DNA of 64,000 bases, from the NCBI RefSeq assembly GCF_001676055.1, contig NZ_LZEX01000001.1, forward strand, positions 558,001 to 622,000, read 5' to 3'. The translations under genes and the position numbers were made by a program. This DNA is from Morganella psychrotolerans. Lineage in GTDB: Bacteria > Pseudomonadota > Gammaproteobacteria > Enterobacterales > Enterobacteriaceae. Below are positions 21,866 to 31,079 of the stretch, one piece after another (positions within the stretch are counted from its first letter, which is position 1; every line of letters starts with the position of its first letter). The notes under the pieces are model-generated. The model was not told where the DNA came from. It saw nothing but the letters and a program-made list of their open reading frames with translations, and searched no databases.

Positions 21866-23218
21866 TCACCAACGCTGTTTCAGCAGGTTCGGCTGGATCC
21901 CGGCGATGGTCTGCACGTTACCGTAAACCGGCTGTACAATCCCTGCTTCAAATTCATCACGGAAATATTTGATTGCACTCTGTAACGGCTCTACCGCGCC
22001 CGGCGCGTGTGCGCAGAAGGTTTTACCGGGACCGAGGAAACGACATAATTGCTCTAATGTCTCAATGTCTCCCGGCTGCCCTTCCCCTTTTTCTATTGCG
22101 CGCAGAATTTTCACACTCCATGGCAGTCCGTCACGGCACGGTGTACACCAGCCGCAGGACTCACGGGCAAAAAATTCTTCGAGGTTACGGGTCAGTGACA
22201 CCATATTGATTTCATTATCCACCGCCATCGCAAGCGCCGTTCCCAGACGACTGCCCGCTTTGCCGATATGTTCAAAATCCATTGGTAAATCAAGATGATC
22301 CTGTGTCAGGAAATCGGTTCCCGCCCCGCCCGGCTGCCAGGCTTTCAGGGTTAACCCGTCACACATGCCACCGGCGTAGTCTTCCAGGATCTCACGAGCT
22401 GTTGTGCCGAACGGCAGCTCCCACAGACCCGGGTTTTTCACGCGACCGGAAAAGCCCATCAGTTTGGTGCCTGCATCCGCACTTTTGCCTTCGCTCAGCC
22501 CGGTATACCACTCTTTGCCGTGGGCAAGGATAGCCGGGACGTTGCACAGGGTTTCGACGTTGTTTACACAGGTCGGTTTACCCCAGGCACCGGAGCTTGC
22601 CGGGAAAGGCGGTTTGGAGCGCGGATTGGCGCGGCGGCCTTCGAGGGAGTTAATCAGTGCGGTTTCTTCCCCGCAGATATAACGCCCGGCACCGGTGTGA
22701 ACAAATAATTCGAAATCAAACCCGGTGCCAAGGATGTTTTTCCCCAGCAGCCCGGCGGCTTTCGCTTCTTCAATTGCATGACGCAGATGTTTCGCGGCTT
22801 CAATGTATTCACCGCGCAGGAAAATATAACCACGGTATGCTTTCAGGGCAAAGGCGCTGATCAGCATGCCTTCCACCAGCAGGTGCGGCAATTCTTCCAT
22901 CAGTAACCGGTCTTTGTAAGTCCCCGGCTCCATTTCATCGGCGTTACACAGCAGATAGCGGATATTCATGCTTTCGTCTTTCGGCATCAGGCTCCACTTC
23001 AGACCTGTGGAGAAGCCCGCACCGCCGCGACCCTTCAGACCCGCGTCTTTGACAATATTGACTATCTCATCCGGTGCCATGCCTTTCAGCGCGCGCTCTG
23101 CGCCCGCGTAACCATTTTTGCTGCGGTATTCATCCAGCCATACAGGCTGGTGATCATCACGCAGCCGCCAGGTCAGCGGGTGCGTTTCCGCCGTGCGGCA
23201 AACTGTTTTCACTGTCAT
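21866..23218 (-). CDS. nuoF: NADH:quinone oxidoreductase subunit F (NADH- and FMN-binding)
   Basis: Entry point of electrons: it binds NADH and FMN and carries cluster N3. The 450-aa protein shows the glycine-rich NADH site [17 protein letters not shown], the FMN loop [14 protein letters not shown] and [14 protein letters not shown], and the N3 ligands ESCGWCTPC with a distant Cys in KTFCAHAPG. The start overlaps nuoE by 4 bp. Confidence 0.97.
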   Translation of the reverse strand: MTVKTVCRTAETHPLTWRLRDDHQPVWLDEYRSKNGYAGAERALKGMAPDEIVNIVKDAGLKGRGGAGFSTGLKWSLMPKDESMNIRYLLCNADEMEPGTYKDRLLMEELPHLLVEGMLISAFALKAYRGYIFLRGEYIEAAKHLRHAIEEAKAAGLLGKNILGTGFDFELFVHTGAGRYICGEETALINSLEGRRANPRSKPPFPASSGAWGKPTCVNNVETLCNVPAILAHGKEWYTGLSEGKSADAGTKLMGFSGRVKNPGLWELPFGTTAREILEDYAGGMCDGLTLKAWQPGGAGTDFLTQDHLDLPMDFEHIGKAGSRLGTALAMAVDNEINMVSLTRNLEEFFARESCGWCTPCRDGLPWSVKILRAIEKGEGQPGDIETLEQLCRFLGPGKTFCAHAPGAVEPLQSAIKYFRDEFEAGIVQPVYGNVQTIAGIQPNLLKQRW

Positions 23219-23763
23219 GGATACTGCTCCAGTAACGTTTCAATAGCCTCCGGGGTGACGTGACTGTGGGTATCTTCATCAACCATCATGGTCGGCCCCT
23301 TGTCACAGTTCCCCAGGCAACAGGTCGGCAGCAGTGTGAAGCGGCCGTCCGTGGTTGTCTGTCCCGGCTGAATATTTAATTTGCGCTCCAGTGCGGCCTT
23401 GATCCCCTGATAACCGGTGATGTGGCACACCACGCTGTCACAGTAACGGATCACATGGCGTCCGACCGGCTGGCGGAAAATCTGGCTGTAGAATGTTGCC
23501 ACACCTTCAATATCACTCGCCGGAATACCGAGAACGTCACTGATGGCGTAAATAGCGCCATCTTCCACCCAGCCTCTGTGCTTCTGTACTATTTTCAGTG
23601 CTTCGATAGAGGCTGCGCGCGGATCTTCGTAGTGATGCTTTTCTGCTTCAATTTCTGTGCGCTCTTCATCACTGAGCACAAAATCAGCGTGTTTTCCGGC
23701 AGGTTGTGCTGCATTTACGGCAGCTTGCAGTGTTTTTTTTGCTTCAGGGTTCAGTTCTTGCAT
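23215..23763 (-). CDS. nuoE: NADH:quinone oxidoreductase subunit E, [2Fe-2S]
   Basis: Holds cluster N1a next to NuoF. The product is 182 aa, about 16 longer than in E. coli, the extra residues being at the N-terminus. Cluster ligands are the two Cys in [11 protein letters not shown] and the two in [13 protein letters not shown]. An A8 tract near the start (AAKKT region) is in frame and intact. It follows nuoCD by 2 bp. Confidence 0.96.
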   Translation of the reverse strand: MQELNPEAKKTLQAAVNAAQPAGKHADFVLSDEERTEIEAEKHHYEDPRAASIEALKIVQKHRGWVEDGAIYAISDVLGIPASDIEGVATFYSQIFRQPVGRHVIRYCDSVVCHITGYQGIKAALERKLNIQPGQTTTDGRFTLLPTCCLGNCDKGPTMMVDEDTHSHVTPEAIETLLEQYP

Positions 23764-23765
23764 AA

Positions 23766-25565
23766 TCAGCGATCCACATCCGACATTACGAAATCGATAC
23801 TCCCGAGGTACACAATCAGGTCAGACACCAGACTGCCGCTGATCACTGACGGGATCTGCTGCAAATGGGCGTAACTTGGTGTACGGATACGGGTACGGTA
23901 ACTCATGGTGCTGCCGTCACTGGTCAGGTAATAGCTGTTGATCCCTTTGGTGGCTTCAACCATCTGGAAGGATTCATTCGCCGGCATTACCGGACCCCAT
24001 GACACCTGGAGGAAATGGTTAATCATGGTTTCAATGTGTTGCAGGGTGCGCTCTTTCGGCGGCGGCGTGGTCAGCGGGTGATCTGCTTTAAACGGCCCTT
24101 CCGGCATATTTTTATAACATTGTTCCAGGATGCGCAGGCTCTGACGGACTTCTTCCACTTTCAGCATCACGCGGTCATAGCTGTCGCCGTTGGCGGCAAC
24201 CGGGATGTCAAAATCAAAGTTTTCATAACCTGAATACGGGCGCCACTTGCGCACGTCAAAATCAATACCGGTTGCACGCAGACCGGCACCGGTCACACCC
24301 CACTCAAGCGCTTCTTTGGCGTTATAGGCGGCAACGCCGATAGAGCGCCCTTTCAGGATGGAGTTTTTCAGTGCCGCCGTGACATAGGATTCCAGGCGTT
24401 TCGGCATCCAGTCAAGGAAATCGCGCAGCAGACGCTCCCAGCCTTTCGGCAGATCATGCGCCACACCGCCTATCCGGAACCACGCCGGATGCATACGGAA
24501 ACCGGTGATAGCTTCCACCACATCATAAATTTTCTGGCGATCGGTAAACGCAAAGAAGACCGGTGTCATCGCCCCGGTATCCTGAATAAAGGTACTGATG
24601 TACAGCAGATGGCTGTTAATGCGGAACAACTCAGAGAGCATCACGCGGATAACATTGACGCGATCCGGTACTTCAATACCGGCGAGTTTTTCCACCGCCA
24701 GTACATACGGCATTTCGTTGACGCAGCCGCCGAGGTACTCAATACGGTCAGTGTACGGAATGTAGCTGTGCCATGACTGGCGCTCACCCATTTTTTCCGC
24801 ACCACGGTGGTGATAGCCGATATCGGGAACGCAATCGACAATCTCTTCACCATCGAGCTGTAAGATGATGCGGAACGCACCATGAGAAGACGGGTGATTC
24901 GGGCCGAGGTTCAGGAACATAAAGTCCTCGTTCTCGTTACCGCGCTTCATACCCCACTCTTCCGGTTTGAAGGTCAGCGCCTCCATTTCCAGATCTTCTT
25001 TCTGTTTGGTCAGGACAAACGGATCAAATTCCGTTGCACGCGCCGGATAATCTTTACGCAGCGGGTGCCCTTCCCAGGTCGTCGGCATCATGATGCGGCG
25101 CAGATTCGGGTGACCATCGATAATAATACCGAACATTTCCCAGGTTTCGCGCTCATACCAGTTGGCATTCGGGAACGCGGGGATCACGGTCGGAATGTGT
25201 AAATCGTTTTCACTCAGCGCCACTTTGAGCATGATGTCGCGGTTACGCTCAATGGAAATCAGGTGATAGAAAACGGAATAATCCGCGGCCGGCAAGCCTT
25301 CGCGGTGTGTGCGCTGGCGCTCATCCATGCCGTGCAAATCGAACAGCATTACATACGGTTTCGGCAGTGATTTCAGGTAAAACATAACCTGCATGAGCTG
25401 TTCACGCTTCACCCAGACAACCGGCATCCCGGTTCGTGTCGGCTGCACCGTAAAGGCGTCAGGTCCGAACTTGCGGCGCAGTTCCTCAACGACGGGGTCA
25501 TCAAGGTAATCATGTGTATGCCACGCGGGACGCTGTCCGGTCTGCGTATTATCTTCTGTCATCAT
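23766..25565 (-). CDS. nuoC: NADH:quinone oxidoreductase fused subunit C/D
   Basis: A 599-aa fusion of the 30-kDa (NuoC, about residues 1-190) and 49-kDa (NuoD, about 210-599) subunits, as in E. coli and relatives. The NuoD part forms the quinone headgroup site with Nuo[23 protein letters not shown] with its histidines, and the [14 protein letters not shown] motif. It is 74 bp after nuoB, the largest gap in the operon apart from the leader, and that gap holds a hairpin. Confidence 0.97.
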   Translation of the reverse strand: MMTEDNTQTGQRPAWHTHDYLDDPVVEELRRKFGPDAFTVQPTRTGMPVVWVKREQLMQVMFYLKSLPKPYVMLFDLHGMDERQRTHREGLPAADYSVFYHLISIERNRDIMLKVALSENDLHIPTVIPAFPNANWYERETWEMFGIIIDGHPNLRRIMMPTTWEGHPLRKDYPARATEFDPFVLTKQKEDLEMEALTFKPEEWGMKRGNENEDFMFLNLGPNHPSSHGAFRIILQLDGEEIVDCVPDIGYHHRGAEKMGERQSWHSYIPYTDRIEYLGGCVNEMPYVLAVEKLAGIEVPDRVNVIRVMLSELFRINSHLLYISTFIQDTGAMTPVFFAFTDRQKIYDVVEAITGFRMHPAWFRIGGVAHDLPKGWERLLRDFLDWMPKRLESYVTAALKNSILKGRSIGVAAYNAKEALEWGVTGAGLRATGIDFDVRKWRPYSGYENFDFDIPVAANGDSYDRVMLKVEEVRQSLRILEQCYKNMPEGPFKADHPLTTPPPKERTLQHIETMINHFLQVSWGPVMPANESFQMVEATKGINSYYLTSDGSTMSYRTRIRTPSYAHLQQIPSVISGSLVSDLIVYLGSIDFVMSDVDR

Positions 25566-25596
25566 TGTTCACCACAACAGTTGTTCAGGGTTCAAT

Positions 25597-25624
25597 GGAC
25601 ACAACACATTGCAAGATTGTGTCC
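25597..25624. other. Stem-loop in the nuoB-nuoCD gap
   Basis: GGACACAA and TTGTGTCC form a perfect 8-bp stem around a 12-base loop, lying in the 74-bp space between nuoB and nuoCD. There is no U tract after it on the transcribed strand, so processing or mRNA stabilisation is likelier than termination. Confidence 0.5.
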
Positions 25625-25639
25625 GGTGGCCCGAAAGCC

Positions 25640-26314
25640 TTAAATTTCGTCCGGGGAGCGCAGGTTTGTCACTGCAATCCGTTCACCGCGTTTTCGTTCT
25701 TTTTCTGACTGCATATTGGCACGGTAAACGCCCTGATCACCGACCACCCACGACAGCGGGCGGCGCTCTTTCCCGATGGATTCCTGCAACAGCATCAGTG
25801 CCTGCATATAGGCTTCAGGACGCGGCGGGCAGCCCGGGATATAGACATCAACCGGGATAAACTTGTCAACGCCCTGCACGACAGAATAAATGTCATACAT
25901 ACCGCCGGAGTTTGCACAGGCGCCCATGGAAATGACCCATTTCGGCTCTAACATCTGATCATACAAACGCTGGATAACCGGGGCCATTTTGGTGAAGCAC
26001 GTTCCTGCAACCACCATGAAATCCGCCTGACGCGGAGACGCACGCAGTACTTCCGCACCAAAACGCGCCACATCATGCACTGCGGTAAAAGATGTCACCA
26101 TTTCGACATAACAACAGGACAGACCGAAGTTAAACGGCCACAGGGAATTTTTGCGTCCCCAGTTCACCATGTCGTGTAATGCATGATCGAGTTTCCCCAT
26201 GTACACGCTGCGGTGGACATGCTGATCCAGCGGATCGCCTGTAGTCTCTTGTTTTTGCAGGGGGTAACGGTCATTCTCACCGTTTGGATCGATGCGGGTG
26301 AGCGTATAATCCAT
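25640..26314 (-). CDS. nuoB: NADH:quinone oxidoreductase subunit B
   Basis: Carries the terminal cluster N2, which reduces quinone. It has 224 aa from the ATG at 26314, where the protein begins [20 protein letters not shown] exactly as in E. coli. A GTG four codons earlier would overlap the likely ribosome-binding site GTGAGG, so I do not use it. N2 ligands are seen as the adjacent pair in GLSCCYVEM, the Cys in [12 protein letters not shown], and the Cys in [11 protein letters not shown]. Confidence 0.97.
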   Translation of the reverse strand: MDYTLTRIDPNGENDRYPLQKQETTGDPLDQHVHRSVYMGKLDHALHDMVNWGRKNSLWPFNFGLSCCYVEMVTSFTAVHDVARFGAEVLRASPRQADFMVVAGTCFTKMAPVIQRLYDQMLEPKWVISMGACANSGGMYDIYSVVQGVDKFIPVDVYIPGCPPRPEAYMQALMLLQESIGKERRPLSWVVGDQGVYRANMQSEKERKRGERIAVTNLRSPDEI

Positions 26315-26332
26315 CTTGTGCCTCACTATTAA

Positions 26333-26779
26333 CTACGGTTGATTGTTGTTGATTTTGCTGACGACGCTCGGGTGTTTCACCTCACGGCGTGAGCGTGCAG
26401 GAGTCCAGTCCAGCGCACCAATACGCGCCAGATAGAAAAGCCCTGCCAACAACACCAAAATAAAGATTGCCGCTTCGATAAAGCCAATCCAGCCCGCTTC
26501 TCTGACAGCAACAGACCAGGCGAACAGATATAAGGCTTCAACGTCGAAGATGACGAAAAACATGGCGACCAGGTAAAATTTTGCCGACATGCGCAGTCTT
26601 GCACTGCCGACAGAATCAATACCGGATTCGTAAGGAAGATGTTTTGCACGGGCTTTGGCGCGGCCGCCGAGATAACGGGCACCCAGCAACATAAATGCAC
26701 ATAACCCGAGAGCACCTAAAAGATAGACCGCAAATGCCCAGTTATGGGCAAGGACTTCAGTGGCTGTTGACATACTCAT
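26333..26779 (-). CDS. nuoA: NADH:quinone oxidoreductase subunit A
   Basis: The first gene of the operon: a small membrane subunit with three helices (148 aa; E. coli 147). The long loop after helix 1 carries [18 protein letters not shown], which contacts the quinone chamber, followed by [14 protein letters not shown]. The start at 26779 has its promoter in the 600-bp region reaching to the lrhA terminator. Confidence 0.97.
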   Translation of the reverse strand: MSMSTATEVLAHNWAFAVYLLGALGLCAFMLLGARYLGGRAKARAKHLPYESGIDSVGSARLRMSAKFYLVAMFFVIFDVEALYLFAWSVAVREAGWIGFIEAAIFILVLLAGLFYLARIGALDWTPARSRREVKHPSVVSKINNNQP

Positions 26780-27392
26780 TGCTTACTCATCAAAAGGTGG
26801 TGTTGCCTGCCGTACCTGCATACAGCACCACAGCGACACACTAAAGGAACAATACCGGGACGGACACAGCACATATCGTGATGAAAAAGACGGATAACCC
26901 GTTTTTTTTGTTCCCCGCTCTCTTCAATTTAGTCACATCAAAATCACATTAACTTAACACGCCGTGCGACTTTATCGCTAAAACGTGTCAGTAAGTAACT
27001 AAATTGAAAATTAACTTTATTATATTAACTGATACATCGCTTTTACCATTCCATTATCTCAGGAAAAACCTGTCTTTCCATCGGTAAACAGGGTCAATAT
27101 TTTTGATCTCAATCACACTTTCATGGAAAATTATTTAACAAATGTTTAATTTTTACTCATTTAGTAAAACCCGACAAAATTAGTCAGGTTTTTAACAAAG
27201 TTTCCCTGTTATGTAATCAGAGCTGTTAATTTTAGCAATTACAGAAAGTGTGTTTTGTTAACATTGTAACAAACAAGTAAACAAAACTGCGATGCCACGC
27301 TTAAAATCACATCAAAAAACAGAACATGCCGTGACGCTGTTAACATTTGTATGATGTGGTTTTCCGCGCAGAGCTGCACAGAGAGAGCATAC
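26780..27392. promoter_or_regulatory. nuo operon promoter and leader region
   Basis: About 610 bp of AT-rich, gene-free DNA between nuoA and the lrhA terminator, as large as expected for the multi-regulated nuo promoter. It contains a near-consensus FNR-type site at 27103-27116 and the 12-mer CATTTAGTAAAA at 27158-27169, which recurs upstream of lrhA at 28828-28839. I could not place a single convincing -35/-10 pair. Confidence 0.5.
27103..27116. promoter_or_regulatory. FNR-like site in the nuo upstream region
   Basis: TTGATCTCAATCAC matches the FNR consensus TTGATNNNNATCAA except at the last base. Oxygen-linked control of nuo is known in E. coli. The site is about 325 bp upstream of nuoA, so it would belong to a distal promoter, or it may instead bind CRP or serve another unit. 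Confidence 0.4.
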
Positions 27393-27422
27393 AAAAAAGC
27401 CGGGAGAAAATATCCCCCGGCT
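27393..27422 (-). terminator. Terminator of lrhA
   Basis: On the minus strand, AGCCGGGGG and CTCCCGGCT form a G/C-rich stem around a short AT loop, followed by T6. It is 72 bp beyond the annotated lrhA stop, or 47 bp beyond the stop of the alternative lrhA frame. Confidence 0.85.
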
Positions 27423-27494
27423 ACGTGTCCGACTGTCACAAATTATGTCAGTTTTGCGTCAGATGATGATTACTCCGCAGAGGATTTATCATCT

Positions 27495-28385
27495 TCAACC
27501 GGTGTCACCGTATAGGGCGTTTTTTTTGTTTTCAATCGCCTGGTAAACTGTGAGCACAGATTCACTCTGTTCATCGCTATTGCGGTATAACCAGTACTGA
27601 ATCTCCGGTAAACGCGGCAGACCTTCGCTGACACTCAGGATCCGCAGATCCGCATTCTGCATTTCAAGCGGACGTGCGGTTATCCCGACCTCCGCATTGA
27701 CTGCTGCACGTACAGCAGACAGAGATGCGGCTTCATACGCCACGCGCCATGGTACGCCCGCCTCATCCAGCGTTTCTGCTGCCAGGTGGCGGAACGGGTT
27801 GGTTTCATCCATAACCACTAACGGGATGGGTTCATTGGCCTGCAACTGAAAATCAGGCGCACAGTGCCACAACACCGGTGCGGTACGCAATGCCGTACGC
27901 GGGTGATGAGCAATCCGCGCCGTTGTCAGTGCGAGGTCGATTTCATGGTTATCCAGCATACCTTCAATATACTGGCTGCGTTTAATACGGACATCAACAG
28001 CCATACGCGGATAAACCGAGGCAATCCGGTTGAGTAAAAAAGGCAGCAGTGAGTCAACAGAATCATCGGATGCACCGATGCGTAACTCCCCTTCTGCATC
28101 ATTGTAGGCCAGTGATGCGGTTGCATCATCATTTGCCCGCAGAATTTGCCGGGCATAACCCAAAAGTTGTAACCCGTGATCGGTCAGTAATTTATTACGA
28201 CCGTGGCGGGCAAACAGTTCGCGTCCGACAAGTTGCTCCAGACGCTGCATTTGCTGACTGACAGCTGACTGGGTACGGCATACTGCCGCCGCCGCTGCCG
28301 CGAATGTGTTCAGATCGGCCACTGCAACAAAGGTCCGCAGCAGGTCGAGGTCAAGATTTAACACTGGACGGTTTGAATTTATCAT
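27495..28385 (-). CDS. lrhA: LysR-type regulator LrhA (HexA/PecT family)
   Basis: In E. coli LrhA represses flagellar and other lifestyle genes. It has a LysR helix-turn-helix at residues 12-70 ([20 protein letters not shown], then [20 protein letters not shown]) and a C-terminal effector domain. The product here is 296 aa against about 312 in E. coli. The last ten residues follow an A8 tract (27520-27527); with seven A the frame would instead read on to 27470 and give a Pro/Asp/Glu-rich tail closer to the E. coli ending. An A9 run also abuts the start codon. It lies upstream of nuo, the usual order. Confidence 0.93.
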   Translation of the reverse strand: MINSNRPVLNLDLDLLRTFVAVADLNTFAAAAAAVCRTQSAVSQQMQRLEQLVGRELFARHGRNKLLTDHGLQLLGYARQILRANDDATASLAYNDAEGELRIGASDDSVDSLLPFLLNRIASVYPRMAVDVRIKRSQYIEGMLDNHEIDLALTTARIAHHPRTALRTAPVLWHCAPDFQLQANEPIPLVVMDETNPFRHLAAETLDEAGVPWRVAYEAASLSAVRAAVNAEVGITARPLEMQNADLRILSVSEGLPRLPEIQYWLYRNSDEQSESVLTVYQAIENKKNALYGDTG

Positions 28386-28748
28386 TTTTTTTTCTTCACT
28401 AATTTTGATTTTTAATACTACCTGGTGTTTATTGGCGAGAAAAAGAGCATCGCCAACGAAGACATTCCCCTATACCTCAGGGTCGGGCAAAACATAACTA
28501 ACACTAACAAAACTACGTAACTGTGAGTAACTCCCCTCCGGATTACTGTTTACTGAGCCATGGCTGCCGGTATACAAACTCACAGTATTTCCGTATATTA
28601 CAACATTATTTTCTTAATATTACGAAATGAAACAATTTGTAAGTGTTAAAAAACCATGCTGCCTATCAGTATACCTGCAATATAAACCATTTATTTAGGC
28701 AAATTTAAGGTCAAATACTCTGAAAATCCATTAATGCGGATAAACAGT

Positions 28749-28766
28749 ATTAGTTATACTACTAAT
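28749..28766. promoter_or_regulatory. Inverted repeat around a -10-like sequence upstream of lrhA
   Basis: ATTAGT-TATACT-ACTAAT is a perfect 6-bp inverted repeat with a spacer that looks like a -10 box. LysR-type proteins often bind such dyads in their own promoters, so an LrhA autoregulatory site is possible. Confidence 0.35.
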
Positions 28767-28830
28767 CATTAGCTACATCAGCATTTAATATATAAGAAAA
28801 GATTATACAATTTCAACAACTGCTGACCAT

Positions 28831-28859
28831 TTAGTAAAAACACTGTATTACTTTACTAA
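28831..28859. promoter_or_regulatory. Second inverted repeat upstream of lrhA
   Basis: TTAGTAAA and TTTACTAA form a perfect 8-bp dyad with a 13-bp spacer. The left arm lies within CATTTAGTAAAA, also present upstream of nuo at 27158. It is a candidate operator; the protein that binds it is unknown. Confidence 0.35.
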
Positions 28860-29063
28860 TTATGATCTTCCCATAGATAACTTTACAAAACAGGAGTACC
28901 TCACTGCTGCGCAGTGAAACACTCTGAATTCATCACAAATTCCAACATACAATTCCAACATACCCACTACTTACAACTACTTCTAATCCTTTCCCAAACA
29001 AAACCTGTTGTTTTTAACCAAAAGCTATTTACCGTCTTCAAAAGGCCGGACGGGAGGAGTACA

Positions 29064-29105
29064 GTGGTTTATCACAGGTTTTTCCTGATAAAACACCTAT
29101 ATTGA
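29064..29105 (+). CDS. Possible 13-residue leader peptide upstream of alaA
   Basis: GTG preceded 4 bases upstream by the strong Shine-Dalgarno sequence GGGAGGAG opens a 13-codon frame (MVYHRFFLIKHLY) that stops 20 bp before alaA. It has no alanine run that would suggest classical attenuation. It could be a translated leader or chance; nothing else supports it. Confidence 0.2.
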   Translation: MVYHRFFLIKHLY

Positions 29106-29125
29106 CGCGCTAAGGTCCTGAACAG

Positions 29126-30340
29126 ATGAATATAATAAGAAAATCCGACAAACTAGATAATGTCTGTTATGACATTCGCGGGCCTGTGCTCAAAGAGGCT
29201 AAACGTCTCGAAGAGGAAGGCCAGAAAGTTCTCAAGCTGAATATCGGAAATCCTGCGCCGTTTGGTTTTGATGCGCCGGATGAAATCCTGGTTGACGTGA
29301 TCCGCAACCTGCCGAGCTCACAGGGCTACAGCGACTCCAAAGGTCTGTACTCCGCCCGTAAAGCCATTGTTCAGTTCTATCAGGAACGCGACATGCGCGA
29401 CATGACCGTTGAAGATGTTTACATCGGCAATGGTGTATCAGAACTTATTGTGCAATCCATGCAGGCGCTACTGAATAACGGCGATGAAATGCTGGTTCCG
29501 GCACCTGATTACCCGCTGTGGACAGGGGCTGTGGCGCTTTCCGGCGGTAATGCTGTTCACTATATGTGTGATGAAGAACAGGGCTGGATGCCGGATATCG
29601 ACGATATCAAAAAGAAAATCACTCCGCGTACCCGCGGTATTGTGGTGATTAACCCGAATAACCCGACCGGGGCTGTCTACAGTAAAGATTTGTTACAGGA
29701 GATTGTCGAAATTGCGCGGCAAAATGACCTGATCATTTTTGCCGATGAAATTTACGACAAAATTCTGTATGACGATGCCGTTCACCATTCTATCGCAGCA
29801 ATGGCACCGGATTTGCTGACCGTGACCTTTAACGGCCTGTCAAAAACCTACCGTATCGCCGGTTTCCGTCAGGGCTGGATGGTACTGAACGGGCCGAAGA
29901 AACACGCAAAAGGCTATATTGAAGGTCTGGAAATGCTCGCGTCCATGCGTCTGTGTGCTAACGTTCCGATGCAGCACGCCATTCAGACCGCAATCGGCGG
30001 CTATCAGAGCATCAACGAATTTATCCATCCGGGCGGTCGTCTGTATGAGCAGCGTAACAAAGCATGGGAACTGATTAACCAGATCCCGGGCTGCTCTTGT
30101 GTGAAACCGATGGGCGCACTTTATATGTTCCCGAAATTTGATGCCAAACGCTTTAATGTGCACGATGACCAGAAGATGATCCTCGATCTGCTGTTACAGG
30201 AAAAAGTGTTGCTGGTTCAGGGAACCGCCTTTAACTGGCCGGAACCGAATCACTTCCGCATTGTGACACTGCCGCGTGAAGATGAGCTGGAGCAGGCTAT
30301 CAGCAAGTTCGGGCGCTTCCTTTCCCACTACCGTCAGTAA
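29126..30340 (+). CDS. alaA: Glutamate-pyruvate (alanine) aminotransferase
   Basis: A PLP-dependent class I aminotransferase that makes alanine from pyruvate. The 404-aa product is nearly collinear with E. coli AlaA (405). It has VINPNNPTGAVYS, the FADEIYDKILYDD Asp/Tyr pair, and the PLP lysine in FNGLSKTYRIAGFRQGWM. AAGG lies 10 bases before the ATG. The 3' end is followed by its own terminator. Confidence 0.96.
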   Translation: MNIIRKSDKLDNVCYDIRGPVLKEAKRLEEEGQKVLKLNIGNPAPFGFDAPDEILVDVIRNLPSSQGYSDSKGLYSARKAIVQFYQERDMRDMTVEDVYIGNGVSELIVQSMQALLNNGDEMLVPAPDYPLWTGAVALSGGNAVHYMCDEEQGWMPDIDDIKKKITPRTRGIVVINPNNPTGAVYSKDLLQEIVEIARQNDLIIFADEIYDKILYDDAVHHSIAAMAPDLLTVTFNGLSKTYRIAGFRQGWMVLNGPKKHAKGYIEGLEMLASMRLCANVPMQHAIQTAIGGYQSINEFIHPGGRLYEQRNKAWELINQIPGCSCVKPMGALYMFPKFDAKRFNVHDDQKMILDLLLQEKVLLVQGTAFNWPEPNHFRIVTLPREDELEQAISKFGRFLSHYRQ

Positions 30341-30358
30341 TCTGTTTACGGGTTTGTG

Positions 30359-30387
30359 AAACGGCTTCCGCACAGGAGGCCGTTTTT
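30359..30387 (+). terminator. Terminator of alaA
   Basis: AAACGGC-T-TCC pairs with GGA-G-GCCGTTT around a 5-base loop, followed by T5. A longer upstream reading of yfbR would begin inside this structure, which supports the later yfbR start. Confidence 0.85.
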
Positions 30388-30460
30388 ATTTACATTAAGT
30401 CCGGAACACCGCAAAATAACTATCATCTCTTTTATCATGCTGCTGTCAGGAATGCTGTTT

Positions 30461-31042
30461 ATGAGTTACTTTTTTGCCCACCTTTCCCGCCTGAAACTGA
30501 TCACCCGCTGGCCGCTGATGCGCAATGTTATCGCTGAGAATGTATCTGAGCACAGCCTTCAGGTTGCATTTGTCGCGCACGCACTTGCTGTGATTAAGAA
30601 CCGCAAATTCGGTGGCTCGCTTAACCCGGAAAAAATTGCCATGCTGGCGATGTACCATGATGCCAGTGAAGTGATCACCGGCGACCTGCCAACGCCGATT
30701 AAGTATTACAATCCGCAGATTGCACATGAATACAAAAAAATTGAGCGGATGGCGCAGAAAAAATTGCTGGCGATGATCCCCGAAGAATTACAGGCGGATT
30801 TTGCCCCGATCCTCGATGAAGACGCACATTCAGAAGAGGATGCGGCGATTGTCAAACAGGCAGATGCCCTGTGTGCCTATCTGAAATGCCTCGAAGAAAT
30901 CGGTGCCGGTAATACGGAGTTCAATCTGGCGAAAGCCCGGCTGGAAAAAACGCTGGAAGAGCGGCGCAGTCCGGAAATGGACTATTTCCGCGAGGTATTT
31001 ATCCCGGGATTCAGTCTGTCACTCGATGAGATAAGTCAGTAA
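30461..31042 (+). CDS. yfbR: 5'-Deoxynucleotidase (HD-domain)
   Basis: Hydrolyses deoxyribonucleoside 5'-monophosphates in the pyrimidine salvage/dUMP network. It is an HD-superfamily protein with His in [15 protein letters not shown] and the His-Asp pair in [19 protein letters not shown], plus a distal Asp in [17 protein letters not shown] start at the ATG at 30461 ([12 protein letters not shown]), which has AGGA 9 bases upstream and gives 193 aa against 199 in E. coli. The 35 extra codons upstream overlap the alaA terminator. Confidence 0.94.
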   Translation: MSYFFAHLSRLKLITRWPLMRNVIAENVSEHSLQVAFVAHALAVIKNRKFGGSLNPEKIAMLAMYHDASEVITGDLPTPIKYYNPQIAHEYKKIERMAQKKLLAMIPEELQADFAPILDEDAHSEEDAAIVKQADALCAYLKCLEEIGAGNTEFNLAKARLEKTLEERRSPEMDYFREVFIPGFSLSLDEISQ

Positions 31043-31049
31043 CCGCGGA

Positions 31050-31075
31050 GTTCCCGGCAGGTATGACCCGGGAAC
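31050..31075. terminator. Inverted repeat between convergent yfbR and yfbS
   Basis: GTTCCCGG and CCGGGAAC make a perfect 8-bp stem with a 10-base loop, filling the gap between the two stop codons. It lacks a U tract on either side, so it is a weak or factor-assisted terminator at best. Confidence 0.45.
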
Positions 31076-31079
31076 ACCA

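Larger units (their letters stand above)
28386..29125. promoter_or_regulatory. lrhA-alaA divergent regulatory region
   Basis: A 740-bp AT-rich gap between the divergent lrhA and alaA genes. It holds two inverted repeats built on ATTAGT/ACTAAT (28749-28766 and 28831-28859), a 6-bp hairpin CACTGC/GCAGTG at 28902-28916, and a 13-codon GTG-started frame with a strong ribosome-binding site at 29064-29105. No larger gene is convincing. Confidence 0.55.

Noticed and set aside
30356-30460. Longer N-terminus for yfbR
   Set aside because: The extra 35 codons lie in the alaA terminator and are not conserved; a better start with AGGA is at 30461.
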